From positions 496,001 to 560,000 of the forward strand of contig CAVWUM010000001.1 of assembly GCA_963758205.1 (NCBI GenBank): a DNA stretch of 64,000 bases, in the 5' to 3' direction. Below are positions 17,322-25,569 of the stretch, in pieces. The notes under the pieces were generated by a model. That model saw only the letters and a list, made by a program, of their open reading frames with translations, searched no databases and was not told the DNA's origin. Position numbers and translations under genes: made by a program. Every line of letters begins with the position of its first letter. The stretch's first letter is position 1. The stretch is from Owenweeksia sp963758205. GTDB lineage: Bacteria; Bacteroidota; Bacteroidia; Flavobacteriales; Schleiferiaceae.

Positions 17322-18230
17322 ATGCAAAATCGTAAAAATTCATCTTATGACATCTATCAGAACATCACTGATCAAATCATTGAGAAATTAGAACAAGGTT
17401 TCATCCCCTGGCATAAACCATGGAGTGCTTATGGAGCAGCATCCAGCTACATTACCCGCAAACCTTACCGAGGCATCAATGCACTCTTAATGAACATGCT
17501 TCCCTATGAGAAGCCTTATTACTTAACATTTAAACAAGCTAAAGATTTAGGTGGAACTGTTCGCAAGGGATCTAAAGCCGTCCCTGTCATCTTTTGGAAC
17601 TTCTTATTTCTTCATGCTGACAGTAAGAAAAAGCTTACCGAAGCTGAAGCTCGAAAGTTACCAGCTGATAAGGTGCTTAAATCCGCTTATCTCAAAGAGT
17701 ACAAAGTCTTCAATATTGATCAAATCGACAATATCGAGATTGATATTCCAGAGGTTGTTCTTAAACCTGAAAATGAAATATTAGAAGCTTGTGAAAACAT
17801 CATCACCGGAATGCCTAATGCTCCAGCAATAAAGCACAGCGATGCAAAAAGAGCCTTTTATGTACCATCAAGTGATTACGTGAATATTCCTGACATCAAG
17901 TTCTTTGATAGTTCAGAATTCTACTATGATACATTGTTTCATGAGTTGACCCACTCAACAGGACATCAATCAAGATTAAATCGCCCTGAAATTACCGAAC
18001 TAAACAGCTTTGGTTCTAAAGATTACAGCAAGGAAGAACTGGTTGCCGAATTAGGTGGTTCCTTCCTATGTGGTTTCGCTGGCGTTCAAAACGAGCGCAC
18101 ACTTGAAAATGCAACGGCCTACATCCAAGGTTGGGTAAAGAAACTTGAAAGTGACAAACGCTTTATCATCGAAGCATCTGCCAAAGCTCAAAAAGCCGCT
18201 GACTACATCCTGAACTTAGACCGGGGTTAA
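17322..18230 (+). CDS. ArdC-like antirestriction / zincin-domain protein
   Basis: A 302-aa protein. The N-terminal ~130 residues form an ArdC_N ssDNA-binding domain ('YQNITDQIIEKLEQGFIPWHKPW', 'YRGINALLM'). The C-terminal half is an MPTase-PolyVal metallopeptidase domain with the zinc motif HELTH at residues 207-211 and a downstream Glu in 'EELVAELGG'. ArdC-type proteins protect incoming plasmid DNA from host restriction when it enters as single strands. The frame is open 39 bases further upstream from a TTG, but a GGAGG 6 bases before the ATG at 17322 decides the start. The strong Shine-Dalgarno is unlike host genes and suggests transfer from another lineage. Confidence 0.88.
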   Translation: MQNRKNSSYDIYQNITDQIIEKLEQGFIPWHKPWSAYGAASSYITRKPYRGINALLMNMLPYEKPYYLTFKQAKDLGGTVRKGSKAVPVIFWNFLFLHADSKKKLTEAEARKLPADKVLKSAYLKEYKVFNIDQIDNIEIDIPEVVLKPENEILEACENIITGMPNAPAIKHSDAKRAFYVPSSDYVNIPDIKFFDSSEFYYDTLFHELTHSTGHQSRLNRPEITELNSFGSKDYSKEELVAELGGSFLCGFAGVQNERTLENATAYIQGWVKKLESDKRFIIEASAKAQKAADYILNLDRG

Positions 18231-18306
18231 TCCTCGGTTTAACATTATCTACAGTAGTTTCATGCTTTCCTGAAATTAGGTTTTATTTGTATGAAACAAT
18301 TGAATC

Positions 18307-18540
18307 ATGGCTAAGCAGAATGTTACACCCAAGGTGTTGATTAATATCCTACGGGAAAATCAAAACAGCAATAAAACCCTTAAAGCTCTTTTTTCGTCTC
18401 AGTTTCTCGGAAAGCTAACTATGGATGAGCTTGAAGGTATTCAAAAGGGCATTAACAAAGAGATGAAAAAACGTGAGGGTAAGGTTATCCAGGAGAAAAT
18501 TGAATTCCTGAAAAAGCATGGATACAAGGTTAATAAATAG
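18307..18540 (+). CDS. Small helical protein, unknown
   Basis: A 77-aa, Lys-rich, probably all-helical protein ('FSSQFLGKLTMDELEGIQKGINKEMKKREG'). I do not recognise a family. It follows the ArdC-like gene by 76 bases on the same strand and precedes the OLD-type gene by 84. The short size, charge and position suggest an accessory or regulatory protein of either neighbour; that is only inference from position. Confidence 0.55.
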   Translation: MAKQNVTPKVLINILRENQNSNKTLKALFSSQFLGKLTMDELEGIQKGINKEMKKREGKVIQEKIEFLKKHGYKVNK

Positions 18541-18624
18541 ACCGTCCTAGACGAGTAATTATATAACTGGTATAACGTGTACATCATTATCCAATAGTTG
18601 GAACAAGCCAAAAAAAATACGCCA

Positions 18625-20548
18625 ATGAAATTAGACAAACTAATATTAAAGAATTTTAGGAGTTACTCTCAAGAAACAGAAATTAAAGTTTCAGACCTGA
18701 ATGTCATCATTGGAAGGAATGATGTAGGTAAATCATCTATTTTGGAAGCTCTCGATATTTTTTTCAACGGAAAACCTGATAATAATGATTTATGTATCGA
18801 TAATGATAATGGCAGAATTGATATAACCTGTGTATTCACGGACTTGCCTGAAGAACTTATTTTGGATGATACGATAGCTACTAGTTTAGCAGATGAATAT
18901 CTTTTGAATTCTGAACAAAAACTCGAAATAAAAAAATCATTTCCTATTTCTGCTTCGGGAAGTGTATCTGAAGAATCTTCGATTATTTGTGAATATCCTG
19001 ACAACCATGATTTAGCAGACTTGCTATCAAAGAAAAGAACGACTTTACAATTACAATTTGAAGAACTGGGAATAGACGCAGAAGGAGTTAATAGAACGAA
19101 AAGTAAAGAGCTAAGAAATGCAATTCGTAATCACTTTTATGAAGGTGGGCAAATAACCACTCAGCCAGCAGAAATAAAAATTGACGGTAAATTAGACAAT
19201 GAGGATAACAGAAAGAAAATATGGACTAATCTCAAGAAGTATCTTCCAATTTTCTCTTTGTTCTTTGTTGATAAGCAATTGAATGACCAAGACTCGGACA
19301 TTCAAGACCCTATGAAAGAAATAATTAAAGAAGTTCTAAAGAGAGATGCCATTACACCACTTCTAGACCAATTAAAGGAAGCTGTGCAAGAAGCTTCAAC
19401 AAACTTGGCAGATGACACGATTAGAAAGCTTAATGATTTAGATTCCGAATTAGCAGAAACACTTCGTTCTAATTTTCCTAAAGAGCCTACTTGGAATTCA
19501 ATTTTTAAATTAACTTTAGAAGACGAGAGAGGAGTTCCGCTTAATAAAAGGGGAAGTGGGATGCGAAGATTAGTTTTATTAAGTTTTTTTAGAGCTCAAG
19601 TTGAAAATCGCAGAACCGCAAACGCTCCAAATATCATCTATGCCCTTGAGGAACCTGAAACTTCTCAGCATCCTGATTTTCAATTAATGATAGTCAATGC
19701 TCTAAAGGAACTTTCAGAAACAGAAGAACGCCCAAGTGTTTTTCACAACGCATAATTCAAATCTTGCTAAAGAAATTCCGAAAGCATCACTTCGATATGT
19801 TTATTCTGAAAATGGACAAATAAGAATTCAAAGTGGTTTAAATGAAGATGGTTCTGATAATGAAGAAATAATTGATAGAATTATTGAGACTCTTGGAGCT
19901 CTACCCGACCCAAAAAACAAGGTAAAAGTTTTAATTTTTGTGGAGGGAGAGAATGACGTTAACGCCCTTAAAGGTTTAAGCAAGCTATTAAATTCTAATG
20001 ATGAAAATATTATAAATCTTGAAAATAATGAAGCAGTTGCTTTTATTCCAACAGGTGGTTCGCAACTAAAATTCTACATAGAGAAAAAATATTTGGATGG
20101 TTTATTGCAATCACAGGTTCATATTTATGATTCTGATCAGCTAGATTACATTCAAAGTGTTGCTGACCTTAATGCAGAGGGTATTGATACAAAGATTGGT
20201 TTCAATACAGCAAAAGTTGAATTAGAAAACTACTTACATCACCAAGCAATCGTAGAATGTTATCACGATTTAAACATAAACATCACTTTAACTGAGATAA
20301 CTGATGATGATGATGTACCTATGAAGGTTGCTATGGCTGTTCATCAAGAAACAAGTGAAACTGATTGGAATGCAATTAATCCAGACCCTGTAAAAACAGA
20401 AGAAAAACAGAAGAAAAAAATATCTAAGGCTAAACGTCAATTGAACAACCTAGCCATAGAGAAAATGACCGTTGAAAGATTAATTGAGCGTGATGGATTT
20501 GACGAAATCAAGGGTTGGTTAAATACAATTAAAGCTTTTGTGAAATAA
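18625..20548 (+). pseudogene. OLD-family ATPase/TOPRIM nuclease with frameshift
   Basis: Two overlapping frames together make one OLD-type protein. The first (from the ATG at 18625) has an N-terminal ABC/SMC-like ATPase with Walker A 'GRNDVGKSS' and the signature/Walker B region 'GSGMRRLVLL' and 'YALEEPETSQHP'. The second (about 19736-20548) continues with 'TTHNSNLAKEI' and a TOPRIM domain ('IFVEGENDVNALKGL', 'IYDSDQ'). The break lies at a run of five T at 19739-19743: removing one T restores 'PSVFTTHNSNLA'. OLD proteins are ATP-dependent nucleases used in phage defence. It is either a disrupted gene, a sequencing error in the T run, or a slippage-controlled gene. No Gabija-type helicase is adjacent. 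Confidence 0.78.
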
Positions 20549-20712
20549 AAAGCCAGCTCAAATATTGTCTCTATGCTATTGGTGGTATAATTGATATGAA
20601 TAATATATTATTACAAATGTCGCTGCTTTACCAAGAATTTTGGAAATAATAACCCCAACTGTCATATACGATACTGTTGAACTTAACCAGAAAATGAACA
20701 TTAGAGAAACAA

Positions 20713-21609
20713 ATGGAGCTACCAAAATATCATGAAACCTTCCGTCCCATCTTGGAAGTATTAGATTCTGTTAAATCTATTAGTAGTAGAGAGTTAGCTC
20801 AAAATGTGCGTGATAACTACTATGCAGAACTACCGAAAGATCTGTTGGATAAAAAAACTAGCTCAGGTGTAAACGTTTTAATAGATCGTATTCTTTGGGG
20901 AAAATCTTACCTGAAAATGGGTAAGTTTGTTTCTTACCCCAAAAGAGGGATTGTTCAGATTTCTGAAAAAGGAAAGCAGGCATTAGAAAGTGGCCAGCTA
21001 CTTTTAGCCGACTTACAAAATGATCCTGACTTTATACAACATCGCATTTCTGTTAAAAGCAGGAAGGAAAGTACAGCAGAACTAAAAATGGATGATGTAG
21101 ATAGTGCTTCACCGCAGGATTTTATAGATACTGGATTTTCGACAATCGAAACTGAGGTTAAAACAGAACTACTTGAAAAACTAAAAGAGACTGATCCCTA
21201 CTTCTTTGAAAAGGTGATTTTAATATTGCTTAAGAAAATGGGCTACGGTGACTTTATTGAAACCTCAAAGTCAGGGGATGGTGGAATCGATGGCATTATC
21301 AATGAAGACAAACTCGGACTTGAGAAAATTTATACTCAAGCAAAGCGATATACTGACAGTAAAGTAAGAGAAAAAGACATCAGGAATTTTATTGGAGCAA
21401 TGAGCGGAGACACAACCAAAGGTGTTTTTATTACTACATCGTCCTTTGACGATTTAGCAATTAAGAAGGCCAGAGAAGCTCACCATTCAATCATTCTAAT
21501 TGACGGCGCTCAACTTGTCGACCTAATGCATCAGTACAATGTGGGAGTTCAGATCAAGACAATTTATGAGGTTAAAGAAGTTGATAATGACTTTTTTGAA
21601 GGAGAGTAA
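20713..21609 (+). CDS. Mrr-like restriction endonuclease
   Basis: A 298-aa protein. Residues ~1-95 form the Mrr N-terminal winged-helix domain ('ISEKGKQAL' near its end). Residues ~155-275 form an Mrr catalytic PD-(D/E)xK domain with 'SGDGGIDGII' (Asp193) and 'YTQAKRY' (Gln209-Ala-Lys211), plus the closing 'KGVFITTSSFDDLAIKKA' and 'ILIDGAQLVDLM' motifs. Mrr enzymes are type IV nucleases that cut foreign methylated DNA. Domain order and length are normal. It lies 164 bases after the OLD gene and 103 before the methylase; with its own methylase nearby, its specificity must tolerate that modification. Confidence 0.9.
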   Translation: MELPKYHETFRPILEVLDSVKSISSRELAQNVRDNYYAELPKDLLDKKTSSGVNVLIDRILWGKSYLKMGKFVSYPKRGIVQISEKGKQALESGQLLLADLQNDPDFIQHRISVKSRKESTAELKMDDVDSASPQDFIDTGFSTIETEVKTELLEKLKETDPYFFEKVILILLKKMGYGDFIETSKSGDGGIDGIINEDKLGLEKIYTQAKRYTDSKVREKDIRNFIGAMSGDTTKGVFITTSSFDDLAIKKAREAHHSIILIDGAQLVDLMHQYNVGVQIKTIYEVKEVDNDFFEGE

Positions 21610-21712
21610 AATAACTAATCTATACACTCTACCAATCTGGTTATTATTATTGAAACCCTTAAATTCTATTGAATAATGTATATAAATCAATAATTTCGAG
21701 TATATCCTTAAT

Positions 21713-22711
21713 ATGGATAAAATACTAAATAAAAATTTAAACAAAGCCAAAAGCTCAAAAAAGGATGAGTTTTACACTCAACTTACAGACATAGAAAGTG
21801 AGATGAAGCATTACAAGAAGTTCTTTAAAGGGAAGGTTGTATATTGTAATTGTGATGATCCTAGAGTTAGTAACTTCTTTCATTACTTCTCTTATAACTT
21901 TGAAAAGCTGGGATTGAAAAAACTTATTGCAACCTGTTACAAGAATCAGGAGCTAGATTTATTTAGTCAAAATGAATCCGAACAAGCAATTTCTTTAGAA
22001 TATACCGGTGATAAAAATGGTAATAGCATTCCTGATAGAGAAGAAATTATTGTCACACCAATGAAGGGTGATGGAGATTTCCGAAGCCCTGAGAGCATTG
22101 AATTATTGAAGCAATCAGATATTGTAGTTACAAATCCCCCGTTTTCCTTATTTAGAGAATTTATTTCTCAACTAATAGAATTTGACAAAAACTTCATCGT
22201 TTTAGGTAACCAGAATGCAATTATCTATACAGAAATATTTCCGTTTATACGTGATAATAAACTGTGGTTAGGCGTAGATAATGGTGGAACTAAATGGTTT
22301 CAAGTACCAGATGATTATGAAATTAAAACTAAAACACGTATCAAGACTGAAGGAGGGAAGAAGTACTTTAGCATGGGTAGTATTATGTGGTACACAAACC
22401 TTGATACTAAAAAACGACATGAAGAATTAATACTGTACAAGAAATATGACCCAGAAGAATATCCTCACTATGATAATTATGATGCTATTGAAGTAGCAAA
22501 ATATGCCGAAATACCTATGGATTACGATGGTATTATGGGTGTTCCGATTACTTTTTTAGACAAGTTCAATCCTAATCAGTTTGAAATAGTCGGAAGTAAT
22601 AGAGGTATTGGTCAAGACCCAAATGGAATCTATGGACGTGGTTCTTTTATCAATGGCAAAGAAACATTTAAAAGACTTTTCATTCGAAACAAAAAAGTAG
22701 TTAAGCAATGA
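21713..22711 (+). CDS. Adenine-specific DNA methyltransferase, EcoRI family
   Basis: A 332-aa protein resembling the EcoRI-type N6-adenine methyltransferase family. The N-terminus has the characteristic 'KKDEFYTQLTDIESEMKHY', then 'VYCNCDDPRVSNFFHYF' and the catalytic 'VVTNPPFSLFREF' (Asn141-Phe144). The C-terminus has 'GVPITFLDKFNPNQFEIVG' and 'GIYGRGSFINGKETFKRLFIR', also typical. It should methylate adenine in a recognition sequence that cannot be predicted here. Its stop overlaps the start of the DUF262-HNH gene by four bases (ATGA), so the two are translationally coupled and probably work together. No Shine-Dalgarno sequence. Confidence 0.88.
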   Translation: MDKILNKNLNKAKSSKKDEFYTQLTDIESEMKHYKKFFKGKVVYCNCDDPRVSNFFHYFSYNFEKLGLKKLIATCYKNQELDLFSQNESEQAISLEYTGDKNGNSIPDREEIIVTPMKGDGDFRSPESIELLKQSDIVVTNPPFSLFREFISQLIEFDKNFIVLGNQNAIIYTEIFPFIRDNKLWLGVDNGGTKWFQVPDDYEIKTKTRIKTEGGKKYFSMGSIMWYTNLDTKKRHEELILYKKYDPEEYPHYDNYDAIEVAKYAEIPMDYDGIMGVPITFLDKFNPNQFEIVGSNRGIGQDPNGIYGRGSFINGKETFKRLFIRNKKVVKQ

Positions 22712-23793
22712 GAATAGAACTAAGAGAAATATCGGTCAGGCAACTATCAGAGGATTATGAGGATAATCAAGAAAACGGAGTAGTTGGATTCGGTGGGAAA
22801 CTAGATATACGACCTCCCTACCAAAGAGAGTTTGTATATAAAGACAAACAAAGAGCTGCTGTTATAAATACGATTGAGAAAGAATTTCCATTAAATGTGA
22901 TGTATTGGGCAGTTCGTGAAGATGGCAACTTCGAAGTGATTGATGGCCAGCAACGGACTATTTCTATTTGCCAATTTGTCGAAGGAGACTTTGCTTTTAA
23001 CAATCGGTATTTTCACAACCTTCAAAAAGATGAGAAAGAAAAAATTCTAGATTACAGGTTGATGGTCTATCTCTGTAGTGGAACTGATAGTGAAAAATTA
23101 GATTGGTTTAGAACCATAAATATAGCTGGAGAAAAATTAACAAACCAAGAATTAAGAAACGCTGTCTATTCAGGTTCTTGGGTATCTGATGCAAAAAGGT
23201 ATTTCAGCAAGAGTGGCTGTCCAGCTTATGCAATTGGTAAAGACTATTTAAATGGTTCCCCAATTAGACAGGACTACCTTGAAACAACGATTAGTTGGTT
23301 TAGTAGTGGTCAAATTGAAGAATATATGGGGCAACATCAAAATGATCCAAACGCAGGAGCATTGTGGAGATATTATCAAAATGTAATATCCTGGATAGAA
23401 ACAACTTTTACGAATAAAAGAACCAAATTCATGAAAGGGGTTGATTGGGGTTCTCTATATAATCAATTTAAAGATGAAGTTTATGACTCTAAAGAAATTG
23501 AGTCTGAAATTTCTAAACTTATTCTTGATGATGATGTAACAAACAAAAAAGGAATCTATCCATACATCCTTACTAAAAATGAAAGATATCTTTCTATTCG
23601 AACATTTTCTGATGCTATAAAGCAAAAAATTTATGAGAAACAAAATGGGAAATGCACCATTTGTGGTGAGTCATTTGATTTATCTGAAATGGAAGGTGAC
23701 CACATTACTCCTTGGAGTAAAGGTGGCAAAACGGATTTAACAAATTGTCAAATGATATGTGTTGAAGACAACAGACGAAAATCATCTAAGTAA
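22708..23793 (+). CDS. DUF262 + HNH endonuclease (GmrSD-like)
   Basis: A 361-aa protein. The N-terminal DUF262 (ParB-like/GmrS) domain has 'RPPYQREFVYKDKQRAAVI' and the nucleotide-binding 'DGQQR' at residues 79-83. The middle ~200 residues are helical. The C-terminal ~45 residues are an HNH nuclease ('CTICGESFDLSEMEGDHITPWSKGG...N') with the two CxxC-type zinc positions ('CTIC' and a later 'C...C'). GmrSD and SspE-like proteins use DUF262 NTP hydrolysis to restrict modified DNA. Here the nuclease is a plain HNH domain, not DUF1524, and the gene is coupled to an EcoRI-type methylase. It may thus be the restriction partner of that methylase. Confidence 0.88.
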   Translation: MRIELREISVRQLSEDYEDNQENGVVGFGGKLDIRPPYQREFVYKDKQRAAVINTIEKEFPLNVMYWAVREDGNFEVIDGQQRTISICQFVEGDFAFNNRYFHNLQKDEKEKILDYRLMVYLCSGTDSEKLDWFRTINIAGEKLTNQELRNAVYSGSWVSDAKRYFSKSGCPAYAIGKDYLNGSPIRQDYLETTISWFSSGQIEEYMGQHQNDPNAGALWRYYQNVISWIETTFTNKRTKFMKGVDWGSLYNQFKDEVYDSKEIESEISKLILDDDVTNKKGIYPYILTKNERYLSIRTFSDAIKQKIYEKQNGKCTICGESFDLSEMEGDHITPWSKGGKTDLTNCQMICVEDNRRKSSK

Positions 23794-23801
23794 CGATAAA
23801 C

Positions 23802-24350
23802 ATGGATAAACATTATTGGAAAAATGCCTATAAGGATTTTTGGGAGATTGCGGCCTCAAAAGAAAATAAGATTAAAAACATCATTGAGAACGAAACTGGA
23901 TTTGAAGTTCTTGAAATCGGATTGGGGGCTGGTAGTAGTCAATATGTCACTGGGAATGCAATTGACAATAAGTTAACCAAAGGAGATGCCGACCTATACG
24001 TTCCAGAAAAAGATTGCTATGTAGAGGTAACAGGTCCTAACATAAAGATGGATTTTGATAGACCCCTATGGGTAAGACCGGACAAGCTAAAAAATGCATA
24101 CAGTAAGCTTAAAAATAATTTGGGCAAACTCCATGTTATTATCCATATCCTAGTTCAACTTAACGAGGAAACCGCAATTAGGGTAATTGTTTTAGATGAA
24201 ACCTTCTTTGAACACCTTCTCGATAGAAAGTCGTTTAGCAAAGTTCATCCATTCATTAGAGGAAGAGAGGAAACTTACTATGAATTGCCTCCTGAGCACG
24301 AGACAATCATTTCATTAACAGATTTCATTTCTAGGTTAAAGAATTTGTAA
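23802..24350 (+). CDS. Small PD-(D/E)xK-like protein of the methylase operon
   Basis: A 182-aa protein starting 8 bases after the DUF262-HNH stop, so part of the same operon. I do not recognise a named family. Residues 60-78 read 'KGDADLYVPEKDCYVEVTG', an Asp...Glu-x-Thr arrangement (Asp62/Asp64, Glu75) that resembles the core strand pair of PD-(D/E)xK nucleases with a Thr in place of Lys. A later 'RPDKLKNAYSKL' (Lys95) could supply the lysine. The rest predicts as mixed alpha/beta. It could be the endonuclease or a specificity subunit of the system. The fold assignment is inference. Confidence 0.6.
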   Translation: MDKHYWKNAYKDFWEIAASKENKIKNIIENETGFEVLEIGLGAGSSQYVTGNAIDNKLTKGDADLYVPEKDCYVEVTGPNIKMDFDRPLWVRPDKLKNAYSKLKNNLGKLHVIIHILVQLNEETAIRVIVLDETFFEHLLDRKSFSKVHPFIRGREETYYELPPEHETIISLTDFISRLKNL

Positions 24351-24645
24351 AAAACGGCACACAATTGACTAGGCACGGGGACTTACAAATGGATGGTACA
24401 ATCATTTATGTTTATTTAATTAATCAGTAATCTGCTGAAATTGACTGAATTTGTTTTAGGAAGCACTACTTGTTTCTTCTCCCACGCCTAAAGCAAGTGC
24501 ATTTCGGGTCAATCGTTACCTCCTTTCCCTCAACTCACCAGCTTCGACTCCGCTCAAGCAAGAGTGGTTTTCATTCTCGCGTTATCCCTTTGGGATGCTC
24601 TCATTACAACCACACTTGCTTTGCAGCCACCCTCTTTGGCAAGCT
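24351..24645. other. Structured non-coding stretch, function unknown
   Basis: No gene is seen. A large imperfect inverted repeat (24558-24569 with 24608-24619, 11 of 12 pairing) encloses a smaller perfect one (ATCCC-TTT-GGGAT). Upstream lies 'CTTCGACTCCGCTCAAGC', similar to short repeats scattered in many Bacteroidota genomes. It is more C- and T-rich than the AT-rich cargo genes beside it. It might be an RNA, an old repeat or a junction between modules. Confidence 0.4.
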
Positions 24646-24972
24646 TTAGTGAAATTGAACAAAGTGATCATTGTTTGGATGTTTGATTTGCATATCCACC
24701 GGAACGGATGAATCACCATCATTGGGAGAGAGAATTAAAGTGGCATCCAAAGCCTCAGCCCAACATAAGAGGTTAAATACCCTTGGTGTCCTAACGCCAC
24801 ATTCCCATTTACTTATCTGTCGCTTTGTGTTGCCCATTATAGCGTCCACTTCATCTTGTGTCATTTGTCGGCAATGCCTCAAATGCACAAACTGGTTGAT
24901 GAGTGTTTTTACAGAGCCATAATTATGAGAGACTTCAGAAAGCTTTTGGGCATTAACAATTATTGATGTCAT
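24646..24972 (-). CDS. XRE-family HTH regulator
   Basis: A 108-aa protein with an XRE helix-turn-helix at about residues 35-85 ('MTQDEVDAIMGNTKRQISKWECGVRTPRVFNLLCWAEAL') followed by 'DATLILSPND' and a polar tail. The arrangement resembles small regulators found on proteobacterial islands. A good Shine-Dalgarno (AAGGAGA) lies 6 bases upstream of the ATG. It is divergent from the 126-aa gene at 25182, with a 209-base gap between them, and may control that gene or the second integrase module. Direct targets are unknown. Confidence 0.8.
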   Translation of the reverse strand: MTSIIVNAQKLSEVSHNYGSVKTLINQFVHLRHCRQMTQDEVDAIMGNTKRQISKWECGVRTPRVFNLLCWAEALDATLILSPNDGDSSVPVDMQIKHPNNDHFVQFH

Positions 24973-25181
24973 GGTTATCTCCTTAAACCTGTTACAAAAT
25001 CAATTGAATTGAGATAATATCTATCTACTTACAGTTGTAGTACGCACAGTAAAGTAGTAATTGGTTTAGAATTCCCTAATGTTATCAATTACATAAGGTC
25101 GTATTGCTCGACTAATCAAGTGAAGCTAAGGCTAAGAATATTATCCTTGAAAAGGGTTTTTATTCCTGTCAGTATTGAAAA

Positions 25182-25562
25182 ATGAATCCTTTGTCCCCAT
25201 CAGCAGAACAGTTTATTCGGTGTATTGACCGTAAGTGTAGGGATATGCCTTTTATCCCTTTTAAAGACGACATGATCCGGAAAAAGGCAATCAGAGAATG
25301 CCTGGTAATCCTCGAAGAAGTGATTAATGGGCAGGCATATCCGAAAAGTGCGGATGTAGCTTTGGAGGTTCTAAATTACTACTCCAAAGGTCATTATAGA
25401 GGTTTGTTTGTGACAATTTACAAATGGCTAAGAATAGAAGGGGATAGCCCAGCCAAGTCGTCCTCGATATGGGAGCTTTTTATAAAAATTAAGGAGGTGA
25501 TGGGGATAGGTACTTTATTTTATCAGCAAGAGGCTGATGTTTATGCCCACTTCAGAGAATAA
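25182..25562 (+). CDS. Hypothetical protein
   Basis: A 126-aa protein, mixed helical, without signal peptide or membrane segment ('FIPFKDDMIRKKAIRECLVILEEVINGQ', 'YSKGHYRGLFVTIYKWLRIEGD'). I do not recognise a family. It ends 7 bases before the stop of the convergent second integrase gene and lies between that gene and the XRE regulator, so it probably belongs to the same nested module. No Shine-Dalgarno sequence is seen before the ATG. Confidence 0.5.
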   Translation: MNPLSPSAEQFIRCIDRKCRDMPFIPFKDDMIRKKAIRECLVILEEVINGQAYPKSADVALEVLNYYSKGHYRGLFVTIYKWLRIEGDSPAKSSSIWELFIKIKEVMGIGTLFYQQEADVYAHFRE

Positions 25563-25569
25563 TTTATGG

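Noticed and set aside
18625..20548. Gabija or PARIS system
   Set aside because: The ATPase+TOPRIM gene could recall GajA, but no UvrD-like GajB follows, and no separate DUF4435 gene as in PARIS type I is seen; a plain OLD-type gene is the simpler reading.
20549..20712. Small gene between OLD and Mrr
   Set aside because: No frame with a sensible start and length; AT-rich gap only.
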